DNA of 38,191 nucleotides from an uncultured Eubacteriales bacterium (GTDB lineage: Bacteria > Bacillota > Clostridia > Oscillospirales > UBA644): contig CAUHAO010000017.1 of NCBI GenBank assembly GCA_959604355.1, positions 1 through 38,191 of the forward strand, written 5' to 3'. Numbering within the stretch: position 1 is the stretch's first letter; every line of letters begins with the position of its first letter. This document shows positions 15,505 through 24,297 of this stretch, piece by piece. Made by a program: the position numbers and the translations under genes. The notes beneath the pieces were generated by a model. The model was given only the letters and a program-made list of their open reading frames with translations. It did no database searches and was not told the origin of the DNA.

Positions 15505-17568
15505 TTGAAAAGAAATATATTTTTATCCGTAACATTGGCAATAGCGATAGCTTTTTCCTTGTTATCGGCTATTCAGATTCGCTTTAAAGCCGATACAGAT
15601 GTCGTTTTTTATGTATCGACGGACGGAAGCGACAGAAATGACGGCTCTTCCGACGCTCCTTTCGCGACCCTCGAAGCCGCGAGAGATGCTATCCGGAATA
15701 TTCGTGCAAACTCAGGACTTTCTTCCGGCGGAGCTACAGTTGTTGTTGCCGGTGGTACATATTATCTTGAGAATACTTTCGAATTGACGAATGAAGACTC
15801 CGGGACTGCTGAATATCCGATAAAATATACCGCTGCGGACGGTGAGTCTGTCATTATATCGGGTGCGAAGACTCTTTCCTCAACAGATTTTTCGCCTATA
15901 AGCGCCGCGGACAAGTCTCTGTTTGTTTCGGAAGAAGCGATGTCGCATATTCTTGTCTGCGATCTGAAAGCTCTCGGTGTGACGGATTACGGAAAACTGT
16001 TTGACGAAGATCTTTATGCGACGGAGCTACTCGTTAATCATAAACGTCAGACTGTGGCTCAATATCCGAACAAAGGAGAATTTCTAACGTTTTCCGGCCT
16101 GGAGGGAACTTCGGGAGCATACGAAAACGGAGCTCTTGATAACTGGACTCTGCGAGAGGATGAGTTTGTTTTAGGATATTTCGGCAATGACTATTCATTC
16201 TCGAGGTTGCTGCTGCTTGAAATCGACAAGGTCGCAAAACGTTTCACAATGGAAGACGACAGCTACTACGGCTATAACAACGGCGCGAGATATTTCTTTG
16301 CCAATATTCCGGAGGAACTTGACGCGGCAGGCGAGTATTATATAGACAGAGCGTCGGGCAAGCTTTATTATTACCCCGAAGATGATTTCGGTGCGGATAC
16401 GTTGATTGAAATATCCGTAAACCAAAAGGAGCTTGTATCAATCACTGCGGATTATGTTTCATTTAGCGGATTTGCATTTAAGGGAGCTTTTAAGGGCATA
16501 ACCGTATCCGCATCCAATGTAACGCTTGATAATAATATCATAACGGGGCTTCATGGTACTGCCGTATCGGTAAAAGGTTATAACAATACCGTTTCGAGAT
16601 CCCATATTTACGACGTGGGCGGTTGCGGCATAGACGTAAACGGCGGCGATGATAAACTGCTCGTTCCTTCACGCAATATAATATATAACAACTGTATTCA
16701 TGATTTCGGCGATGTGGTAAGAACGTATCAGCCGGGTGTGGTCTGTAGTGCAACGGGATGTTATATAGGACATAATCGCATATACAACGCTCCTCACGAG
16801 GCGATTGAGTACAACGCTGCTGACGTTATCATTGAATATAATGAGATATACGATGTGTGTCTTGAGACCGGGGATGCAGGCGCAATATATGAAGGCAGGC
16901 GCTGGGACTGGGACAGTAGCGTGCTGCGCTACAATTATATTCACGATATAGGTCGCGAAGGATTCGGCGATCCTTCGGCGATATATTGGGATGACGCACT
17001 TGCAGGACAGACAGCGTACGGCAATATAATTATGGATGTCCGCGGCAACGGGTTCCTCATAGGAGGCGGCAGGGACAATAAGGTTATAAATAACATTATC
17101 GTCAACTGCGGCAGATATCTTATACAGTACGACGCTCGAGCAGCTTCCGGGAACTGGGGAAGCGGACTTGCACCGTACGGCGGCGGGATGTGGAGAGAGC
17201 TTATGCTGCGTCCCTATAATTCCATGCTTTGGAAAAACAAATTCCCGATTCTTGCTTTGATGAAGGAATCTGCACGCAACGAGATAACGGATCCCGATAT
17301 GAGCGGCAATCCTGCTTATTCGGTAGTGAAAAACAACGTCCTCGCGGAACACTCCATTAAATATTCTCTCAGCTATCCATATGAGGTTTTCAGTACAGTC
17401 AGAGACAACGTATTTTTCTCTGACAGGTCCATGATAGGGTTTAAGGATCTTGAAAACGGAAATCTTTTATTGGATGAGAATTCCAGAGTCCTTTATGAAC
17501 TTGACGGCTTTGAGGTTATTCCTTTTGACGACATCGGACTTGTGGATTTTGTCCCTGAATATCTTTAA
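15505..17568 (+). CDS. Secreted right-handed beta-helix protein 2 (glycosidase-like)
   Basis: 687 residues starting with TTG at 15505. GGAGG (15492-15496) lies 8 bases upstream, and the nearby ATG at 15498 is out of frame. A signal peptide covers about 1-28. The layout parallels beta-helix protein 1: FYVSTDGSDRNDGS with PFATLEAARDAIRNI, an inserted cap region (about 130-310), beta-helix coils, then ETGDAGAIY (454-462) and IYWDDALAG (493-501). The C-terminal region around LWKNKFPILALMKE matches both paralogs. There is no anchor, so it is predicted secreted. It has its own promoter and runs 22 bases into the first DUF4838 lipoprotein. Enzymatic activity is inferred only from fold and conserved acids. 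Confidence 0.8.
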   Translation: MKRNIFLSVTLAIAIAFSLLSAIQIRFKADTDVVFYVSTDGSDRNDGSSDAPFATLEAARDAIRNIRANSGLSSGGATVVVAGGTYYLENTFELTNEDSGTAEYPIKYTAADGESVIISGAKTLSSTDFSPISAADKSLFVSEEAMSHILVCDLKALGVTDYGKLFDEDLYATELLVNHKRQTVAQYPNKGEFLTFSGLEGTSGAYENGALDNWTLREDEFVLGYFGNDYSFSRLLLLEIDKVAKRFTMEDDSYYGYNNGARYFFANIPEELDAAGEYYIDRASGKLYYYPEDDFGADTLIEISVNQKELVSITADYVSFSGFAFKGAFKGITVSASNVTLDNNIITGLHGTAVSVKGYNNTVSRSHIYDVGGCGIDVNGGDDKLLVPSRNIIYNNCIHDFGDVVRTYQPGVVCSATGCYIGHNRIYNAPHEAIEYNAADVIIEYNEIYDVCLETGDAGAIYEGRRWDWDSSVLRYNYIHDIGREGFGDPSAIYWDDALAGQTAYGNIIMDVRGNGFLIGGGRDNKVINNIIVNCGRYLIQYDARAASGNWGSGLAPYGGGMWRELMLRPYNSMLWKNKFPILALMKESARNEITDPDMSGNPAYSVVKNNVLAEHSIKYSLSYPYEVFSTVRDNVFFSDRSMIGFKDLENGNLLLDENSRVLYELDGFEVIPFDDIGLVDFVPEYL

Positions 17569-17590
17569 TCGTACAGATGAAAGGAGATAA

Positions 17591-19744
17591 ATGAAAATGA
17601 AAAAACTTCTTGCTCTTATATTATGTCTGTTGATGCTCGTTTCACTCTGTGCGTGTGTTGTTAATGGCGATCCTACAGAACCTCCGACAGTTCCGCCCAG
17701 CGATGAGCCTACAGAAGGTCCGACCGAAGACAGATCTGTCATTGAAGATGATGCTTTGTTTGAAGGTGAAAAACTTAGAATATCATATAAGGGTAATTGC
17801 TCTTACGTTATATATTGCCCTGATCCTTCACATTATGACGCGGCTCTTGCTTTACAGAACGCTCTGAACAAGGTTGCAGGGGCGAGATTGACAATTTCAA
17901 CGTCTTCTCCGAAAAAACTTGATAAAACAATAATAGTGGGACCTTGTGAGTTCGAAAATTCTAAATATGAAGTAGATTCCGAAGCTCTCGGACCCGACGG
18001 TTTTACTTTGAAGGTCACCGGAAGCTGTGTCGTTATACGCGGAATGACCGCGGGCGCGTCGATTGAGGCTGTATATACTCTCGTAAACGACTATTTCGGC
18101 TTTGATGCCATAAGAGACAGCAAAGTCACAAAACGTACGACTATATATCTTCCATCAGAACTTGACAGAAATGAATATCGCTCTTATTCGAGCGGGAAAG
18201 TTCTCGTAGGGGAGACGTCTCTTTCCGAGTTCGTTATCAGAATAAACAACTCCGCAACCGATGATGAACGTACGGCGGCAAATTATCTGCGTTCTTCAAT
18301 CCAGACGGCTACCGGAGTACAGATAAAGCTTCTCAGTGATCTCATAACGCCGAACGCGTATGAGTATGAGATCCTTGTCGGTGCTACACGCCGTGAAGCA
18401 GCTACGGGAATGACTGTCGACAGAGCGTCAATGAAAGACGGCGAATATGTGATCAAAGGAAACGGCAAAACGATACTTATCACAGGTAAAGATGCCGCAT
18501 CCACAATCTCCGCTGTGCGTGCTTTTGTGGAAGACCAGTTAAAGATCGTAAGTGCGGGCTTCATGTCCTCCGGAAACGGTGAAGATATTGTTATTCCTAC
18601 GGATCTTAAAGTTGCGTCCACGCAGGCTTTTGATATTTATCAGTCTACAGAGTTCAATATTGAAACATTAATGGCAGATAATTTTGAGACCATCGCAACA
18701 AAACAATGCTTCAGCGATGAATCTTATATTAATGCTGAAATCGCATATTTCCTTGCGGATGTCAACGATTCCGTAAAATATGTTCGTTGCATCTTCAATA
18801 CATATACAACGCCCTGCGATTGCGACGCATGCAAAGCCGCGGCGCAGCAAGAGGGAACAGATTACGGCGCATATTACCGATTTGTCAATAAACTTGCTGA
18901 CGCTCTGAAAGAAAAGAATCCGACGGCAACTCTTGAGATCCTTGCGTATAAGAATACGTTTGCTCCTCCGAAAACTGCGTTGAGAGATAATGTTTCTGTG
19001 CTTCTGTGCGATAAGCATCTTTGCAGTGCGCATGCTCTTGATAACCCGGACTGTCCTACAAATGCCTCATTTGTTCAGACTCTTGAAGCCTGGAAGCAGG
19101 TCTCAAAATCAATATACGTTATTGACTGCACGTCCGACTATTACTATTATCCCGTGACATTCCCGAACTGGAACAATATTTACGATAATGTAAGATTTTA
19201 CGCTTCCAGTGGAGTGGATGGCGTTTACTACAAAGTCGAAGGAACTTCAGATCTTGAAAGTATTCTTGAATTCCGCGGCATGCGCCAGTATCTTGTAAAG
19301 CAGATGATGAAGAATACGAATGTCTCAAGAGATACATTCAGCAGATATATTGCAGAGTATCTTGAAACGGCGTTCGGCAGCAAGGGCTGGAAACTTCGTG
19401 CATATATGGATAAATTCTCCGAGGCTGCAAACACAAAATGCTATGATATTTATACGAAGCCCGAAGAGATTCTTCCTATACCGAGGATTGAAGGAAAAAC
19501 AGGTGTTGAATCTTACGATCTTACGCTTGCAAAAGAATTCTATGATATCTGGAACAGTGCAAGCCCGTACAGTAATGCTGTATATTCTAATGATACAGAT
19601 CTCGGCAAAATGATTTTCAGATATTTCTGTGAGGTAAACAAATCCGAAAATACCAGACATGCAAAGGTTCAGTTCAACGAGTGGCTCAGCGCAAACGTCG
19701 AGTTGTTTGATCTTACGGAGGTAGTGAATTATCTCATTGGCTGA
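17591..19744 (+). CDS. DUF4838-domain lipoprotein A
   Basis: 717 residues. The lipoprotein signal ends in LCAC, with lipidation at Cys22, followed by a Pro/Thr/Glu spacer (about 27-50). Two successive alpha/beta domains (about 68-185 and 205-340) resemble each other and the GH20b/GH67N-type domains that precede glycosidase barrels. The C-terminal half (about 350-600) matches DUF4838: NTYTTPCDCDACKAA (Cys409, 411, 414), YGAYYRFVNKLADAL, LEILAYKNTFAPP, a Cys-rich NVSVLLCDKHLCSAH and SDYYYYPVTFPNW. Members of this group accompany surface carbohydrate degradation in gut bacteria, but no reaction is established that I know of. SD AAAGGAG is 4 bases from this ATG; a second ATG at 17597 is equally possible. 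Confidence 0.83.
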   Translation: MKMKKLLALILCLLMLVSLCACVVNGDPTEPPTVPPSDEPTEGPTEDRSVIEDDALFEGEKLRISYKGNCSYVIYCPDPSHYDAALALQNALNKVAGARLTISTSSPKKLDKTIIVGPCEFENSKYEVDSEALGPDGFTLKVTGSCVVIRGMTAGASIEAVYTLVNDYFGFDAIRDSKVTKRTTIYLPSELDRNEYRSYSSGKVLVGETSLSEFVIRINNSATDDERTAANYLRSSIQTATGVQIKLLSDLITPNAYEYEILVGATRREAATGMTVDRASMKDGEYVIKGNGKTILITGKDAASTISAVRAFVEDQLKIVSAGFMSSGNGEDIVIPTDLKVASTQAFDIYQSTEFNIETLMADNFETIATKQCFSDESYINAEIAYFLADVNDSVKYVRCIFNTYTTPCDCDACKAAAQQEGTDYGAYYRFVNKLADALKEKNPTATLEILAYKNTFAPPKTALRDNVSVLLCDKHLCSAHALDNPDCPTNASFVQTLEAWKQVSKSIYVIDCTSDYYYYPVTFPNWNNIYDNVRFYASSGVDGVYYKVEGTSDLESILEFRGMRQYLVKQMMKNTNVSRDTFSRYIAEYLETAFGSKGWKLRAYMDKFSEAANTKCYDIYTKPEEILPIPRIEGKTGVESYDLTLAKEFYDIWNSASPYSNAVYSNDTDLGKMIFRYFCEVNKSENTRHAKVQFNEWLSANVELFDLTEVVNYLIG

Positions 19745-19755
19745 CAGTAAATATT

Positions 19756-19786
19756 CCGTTGCGGAAGGGTCAACTTTCCGCGACGG
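19756..19786 (+). other. Intercistronic hairpin between DUF4838-A and beta-helix 3
   Basis: CCGTTGCGGAA (19756-19766) pairs with TTCCGCGACGG (19776-19786) over 11 pairs with one G-U wobble, loop of 9. No T-tract follows on either strand, so it is more likely an mRNA stability or processing element than an intrinsic terminator. Confidence 0.55.
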
Positions 19787-19837
19787 AGAGTGTAATAATG
19801 TTTGATACGGCTATTTTCATTAATTGGAGGGACTAGG

Positions 19838-22012
19838 TTGAAAAAGATTAGATTCGTTTCCATGCTCATCGGTATTGCGGTAGTATTTACAATGTTTTCC
19901 GGAATGGCGGCAACAAGCGGCACGGAAAAGTATACTTCTTCGCAAGAAAACTCTGTAATGGAATTCTTCGTTGCGACCGACGGCGACGATTCAAACGCCG
20001 GAACGATAGAAGCTCCGTTCAAAACCCTTGAAGGTGCAAGAAACGCAATAAGAAAAATAAAGACTTCTCAGGGGCTTCCCGACGGTAATATCACCGTTTA
20101 TATCCGCGGCGGATATTATCAGCTTACACAGGGCTTCAGACTTGAATCCCGGGATTCGGGTAATGAAAACTGCACGATCTCTTACTGTGCGTACGGAGAT
20201 GAGGATGTCGTTGTTTCCGGAGGAATAAAACTTGATACTTCAAAGTTCAAAAAGGTTTCCGGAGAAATGAAGGACAGACTTCGCGATAAGACCGCAAAGA
20301 ATAAAGTCCTCGTCCTTGACCTTACCGCTCAGGGGGTCGGCGATTTGGGCGTGCTTTACAGCGAAGGCCAACTGCCTGCCGAGTTGTTCAAGAACGGTAC
20401 GAGGATGACCCTTGCCCGTTATCCCAACGACGGTTTTACCAGCACGCTTTGCGCTCCCGGCGAAAGCGGTGCGAAAAAAAGCCTTGAAGCTAATGAATTC
20501 GGCGGCGCAACCTGCTATTATAGTGAAAAAGACTCAGTAATAGACAAGTGGACAGGTTACGAGGGGGTATTTATCGTAGGATATCTCGGACTTCTTGACT
20601 ATTCCGACTGCGTCTGCCCGATGATGGGCCTTGATGTAGAAAACCATTGTTTTGAAATAGGTCCCGGCAGCGGTGATTACATCTGCTATAAGAATTACTT
20701 CTTCCTTAATGTTTACGATGAGATAGATACTCCCGGTGAGTATTATATAGATAGAGAAAACGGAAAACTCTATGTTTATCCGACAGACGATCTTCTTAAA
20801 TCGGAACTTGTTGTCTCTCAGTGCACAGATACTCTCGTGACGGTCGAATCTGATTATACGACGATCAAGGGCCTTCATATCGAAGCGGCAAAAGGTAGTG
20901 CGATGTCCGTATCCGGAAAGCACATAACGATTGACGGAAACAGGATTACCGGTATCGGAAGAAGTGCGATGCATGCAAACGGTACTGATATATATATCAT
21001 AAATAACTATATCGACGGACTCGGTTACAGCGGAATAACTTTCAGAGGCGGCAACGATTCGCTCCTTGAACCTTCGAGATCGTATATAGACAATAACACC
21101 ATAACGAATTTTGCTATCTACGGCAGAACTTATAATGCCGCTCTCGATATTATCGGCAACGGTATTGTTGTTTCGCATAATGAAATAGCATATGCGCCTC
21201 ACGAAGCAATTGAATACAGCGGCCAGAACATAATTTTTGAATACAACCGTATTCATGATGTTTGCCTCGAAACGGGTGACGCGGGTGCGATATACAGCGG
21301 CAGAACGTGGACACGCGACTCCTGCATAATTCGTTATAACTATATTTACAATATCCACGATGTCATGTCTGCGGATGACGAAGGGAATGAAACAGGCCAT
21401 CCCAGCGGAATTTATTGGGACGATGCGCTTTCAGGTCAGATAGCATACGGAAACATACTTTATGATCTGGGCGGCAACGGCTTCCTTATCGGCGGCGGTC
21501 ATCACAATGTCGTATATAATAATATTATAATTGCCGCAGGTTATCTCAACGACGCCGATGACTCAGGAAAAGTATATGCGATAAATTATGATGCCCGTGC
21601 GTCCTCAAATAACTGGGCGTCGAGGCTTGCCCCCTATGAAAACATGTCGATGTGGGGAGGACTGAGCGCATATCCTTATACGAGCAAACTCTGGGAATAT
21701 AAATTCCCGATACTCGCGCTTCTGAAAGAAACAAGCTTCAACAACTCGATGGATCCTGATGTCGGCGGAAACAACGCTTATGCTATCGTACGTAATAATA
21801 TTATTGTGGAAAAGCGTACGATCGGTCTGTTTGAAGGTTCTATTTCCGTATATAGTACGATAAGAGATAATGTCCTTTATAAAGACAGATATGAAGTCGG
21901 TTTCGTTGATGTTGACAATATGGATCTGAGATTGAGGGAGGATTCAAGAGCTCGTTTCGATTTGCCTTATTTTGAAGAACTTGATTGCAGTTTAATGGGG
22001 CTACGTAAGTAA
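19838..22012 (+). CDS. Secreted right-handed beta-helix protein 3 (glycosidase-like)
   Basis: 724 residues from the TTG at 19838, chosen because GGAGG (19826-19830) lies 7 bases upstream and the result starts MKKIRFVSML, a clean signal peptide. An in-frame upstream TTG at 19802 would put the SD inside the gene. The same paralog layout is present: FFVATDGDDSNAGT with PFKTLEGARNAIRKI, an inserted cap (about 135-330), beta-helix coils, ETGDAGAIY (478-486) and IYWDDALSG (525-533). A short acidic insertion (ADDEGNETG) precedes the second motif and is absent in paralogs 1 and 2. No anchor is seen. It is followed 16 bases later by the second DUF4838 lipoprotein, repeating the order seen just upstream. 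Confidence 0.8.
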   Translation: MKKIRFVSMLIGIAVVFTMFSGMAATSGTEKYTSSQENSVMEFFVATDGDDSNAGTIEAPFKTLEGARNAIRKIKTSQGLPDGNITVYIRGGYYQLTQGFRLESRDSGNENCTISYCAYGDEDVVVSGGIKLDTSKFKKVSGEMKDRLRDKTAKNKVLVLDLTAQGVGDLGVLYSEGQLPAELFKNGTRMTLARYPNDGFTSTLCAPGESGAKKSLEANEFGGATCYYSEKDSVIDKWTGYEGVFIVGYLGLLDYSDCVCPMMGLDVENHCFEIGPGSGDYICYKNYFFLNVYDEIDTPGEYYIDRENGKLYVYPTDDLLKSELVVSQCTDTLVTVESDYTTIKGLHIEAAKGSAMSVSGKHITIDGNRITGIGRSAMHANGTDIYIINNYIDGLGYSGITFRGGNDSLLEPSRSYIDNNTITNFAIYGRTYNAALDIIGNGIVVSHNEIAYAPHEAIEYSGQNIIFEYNRIHDVCLETGDAGAIYSGRTWTRDSCIIRYNYIYNIHDVMSADDEGNETGHPSGIYWDDALSGQIAYGNILYDLGGNGFLIGGGHHNVVYNNIIIAAGYLNDADDSGKVYAINYDARASSNNWASRLAPYENMSMWGGLSAYPYTSKLWEYKFPILALLKETSFNNSMDPDVGGNNAYAIVRNNIIVEKRTIGLFEGSISVYSTIRDNVLYKDRYEVGFVDVDNMDLRLREDSRARFDLPYFEELDCSLMGLRK

Positions 22013-22028
22013 TAAGAAAGGGGATAAT

Positions 22029-24161
22029 ATGATGAGAAAGATATTATCAGTAATGCTTGCGGCGCTGCTTCTTATTACGGTTTTCGCCGCTTGCACTCCA
22101 ACAACTGACCCGACTGAACCCTCGACTGAAGAGCCCACCCAGCCCCAGGAACCTGTGCGTCTGGCGAACAACGGCTCGACTACATATGCTATTTATTGTG
22201 AAAACAATGATGAGTACGACGCGGCGTATGCCCTTAAAACAGTGTTTGATGCAGTCACAGGCTCGACTATCGACATAAAGAAGCAATCTCCGGGAAAATT
22301 CTACCGCGCGATAATCGTCGGCAGATCTTCCATGGAAAGCCCTGATACTTATACGGTTGACGCTGACGAGCTCGGAAACGGATACATCATTAAGGAAATC
22401 GATTCCAGTTTCATTATAACCGGAACGAATCCCGATGCGACATTTTTGGCTGTGAATCGCTTTGTCAAAGACATTATGGGCTTTGATGTAACAACGGATA
22501 CGAAGATCGAGAAAAACAAGACCCTGTATGCATACAAAGGTATGGATATCGCCGTTAAATCCGAGGAGTCCTCGGCTATCACAGTAGCGGGAAAAGATAT
22601 AAGCGACTTTACGATCGTTTACAGTAACGATAACGGCGCCGAAGTGGAAAAAGCCGTATCTTCATATCTGAAATCCGCACTTGAAAAAATGACTCACAAA
22701 ACCATTGCTGTCTCAAACGACGCTTCGACGATAGACGATAAGAGCAAGGTAATTCTCTTGGGTCAGACCTCTATAGAATCGGATTGCGGATTCTCTCTGA
22801 GCCGGGCAGGGCTTGCCGATGGAGAATATGTAATAGTCGCAAATGATAACGGGCTGCTGATAGCCGGAAAAGATGCTCACGCAACAGTAAGTGCAGTATT
22901 CGATTTCCTTGAGAACGTTATCGGATACACCGATGCGGGCTATGCACCGTCTTTACCGACTAAGAAAACCGTTATTGAATCAGGATTTACCCGTAAAGGT
23001 AATGTAAAGTTCAACATTCTCGGGGAATACGAGTTCGATTATACTGCGCTCCGCGCGAATAACTCCAAATTCACAGGCGACACCGTATGCTTCAGCGATG
23101 AAGCGGCTATGGATAAGATAAGAAGAAATATAAAGGCAAAGTCTAGAACCGCAAGGGATAAGATTTCCTGTGTCTACAATGCGTATGCGATCCCGTGCAC
23201 TTGTGACGCGTGCAAAAAAGCAGCTGAAGAAGAGGGGACACCCTACGGCGCATATTTCCGCTTTGTTAATTCTGTCGCAGACGCGGTGGCGGAGACAAAT
23301 CCCTATATCGTTGTCGAGATACTTGCGTATAAGAATACATATATTCCGCCCAAGACTCAACTCCGCGATAACGTAAGAGTAGTTCTCTGCAACGAATATA
23401 TCGACTATAACGGAAATATTTCAGGCGCATGCAGCGGCCACGCGGTAAATGACACGACATGCAAAACAAATACTGCATTTCTCGAAACACTTCAGGCATG
23501 GCTCAATGTTTCCAAACACGTTTACATTCTTGATATGTCGTCCGACTATTACTATTACCCTGCAACATTTCCGAACTGGAAGCTCATATACGATAACATG
23601 AAATGCTATTACGATATGGGCGTTGAGGGCGTCTATTTCCAGACCGAGAATTCCTCTCAGAACCAGATCTTCCTTGAATTCAGATATCTCAGAGAATATG
23701 TTCTGAGACAGTTTGAGAAAGATCCGACGATGGACAGAGACACCTTTAATAAGCATCTTGATGAATATCTAACGAAGGCTTTCGGTAACTACGCTTCGTC
23801 AATGAGAGAGTATATCGACAAGTTCTCCGAGGCGGCAAACACGCACTGCTATAATATCTATACAAAACCCGAAGACATACTGTCGATATCCAGGAAAGAC
23901 GGAAAAGGCGCGGAGTCTTACGATCTTACGCTCGTTCAGCAACTTTTTAACTGCTTCAATAACTCAATTCCCGTTTACGAAGCGCTGGATAAGAACGGAA
24001 CATATATCGGCAAGATGATGATAAATTATCTCAGAAGTGCCGACAGAAGTTCCAATGTCGAGCATGCGCGTACGCAGTTCAGCAAATGGCTCAATTCGTC
24101 TGTGCACCCGTTTGATGAGACAGAAATATATAATGTACTTATAAAAGCAGCTGAAAAATAA
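22029..24161 (+). CDS. DUF4838-domain lipoprotein B
   Basis: 710 residues, paralog of lipoprotein A. The signal ends at FAAC with lipidation at Cys22, followed by a TEPSTEEPTQPQEP spacer. The duplicated alpha/beta domains lie at about 50-165 and 190-310, and the DUF4838 region at about 335-590. It shares AIPCTCDACKKA (Cys390, 392, 395), YGAYFRFVNSVADAV, EILAYKNTYIPPKTQLRDNV and SSDYYYYPATFPNW with paralog A. One clear difference is a short insertion after VVLCNEY. It should be anchored on the outer membrane face. SD AAAGGGG (22017-22023) fits either of two adjacent ATGs (22029 or 22032). It is last in the array and followed by a strong terminator. Confidence 0.83.
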   Translation: MMRKILSVMLAALLLITVFAACTPTTDPTEPSTEEPTQPQEPVRLANNGSTTYAIYCENNDEYDAAYALKTVFDAVTGSTIDIKKQSPGKFYRAIIVGRSSMESPDTYTVDADELGNGYIIKEIDSSFIITGTNPDATFLAVNRFVKDIMGFDVTTDTKIEKNKTLYAYKGMDIAVKSEESSAITVAGKDISDFTIVYSNDNGAEVEKAVSSYLKSALEKMTHKTIAVSNDASTIDDKSKVILLGQTSIESDCGFSLSRAGLADGEYVIVANDNGLLIAGKDAHATVSAVFDFLENVIGYTDAGYAPSLPTKKTVIESGFTRKGNVKFNILGEYEFDYTALRANNSKFTGDTVCFSDEAAMDKIRRNIKAKSRTARDKISCVYNAYAIPCTCDACKKAAEEEGTPYGAYFRFVNSVADAVAETNPYIVVEILAYKNTYIPPKTQLRDNVRVVLCNEYIDYNGNISGACSGHAVNDTTCKTNTAFLETLQAWLNVSKHVYILDMSSDYYYYPATFPNWKLIYDNMKCYYDMGVEGVYFQTENSSQNQIFLEFRYLREYVLRQFEKDPTMDRDTFNKHLDEYLTKAFGNYASSMREYIDKFSEAANTHCYNIYTKPEDILSISRKDGKGAESYDLTLVQQLFNCFNNSIPVYEALDKNGTYIGKMMINYLRSADRSSNVEHARTQFSKWLNSSVHPFDETEIYNVLIKAAEK

Positions 24162-24229
24162 TTTGATTTGCCGTGCTTTTAAATAAGCAACTGTAATCAT
24201 ATAGATTCCGCAAATAAAAAAGATGTAAA

Positions 24230-24271
24230 CCGGCTGAAAGAAATCTTTTCTTTCAGCCGGCTTTTGTTATT
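24230..24271 (+). terminator. Intrinsic terminator of the beta-helix/DUF4838 array
   Basis: A perfect 14-bp stem, CCGGCTGAAAGAAA (24230-24243) with its complement (24247-24260) and a 3-base loop, is followed by CTTTTGTTATT. It lies in the 136-base gap between the array and the convergent recombinase gene. A weaker T-rich tail on the other strand may also serve that gene. Confidence 0.88.
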
Positions 24272-24297
24272 CTGCGCATATATTGTCGCTTCGGACT

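Noticed and set aside
20534..21400. 288-codon open frame antisense to beta-helix protein 3
   Set aside because: Composition is shaped by the opposite strand, there is no SD, and the sense gene has clear family motifs.
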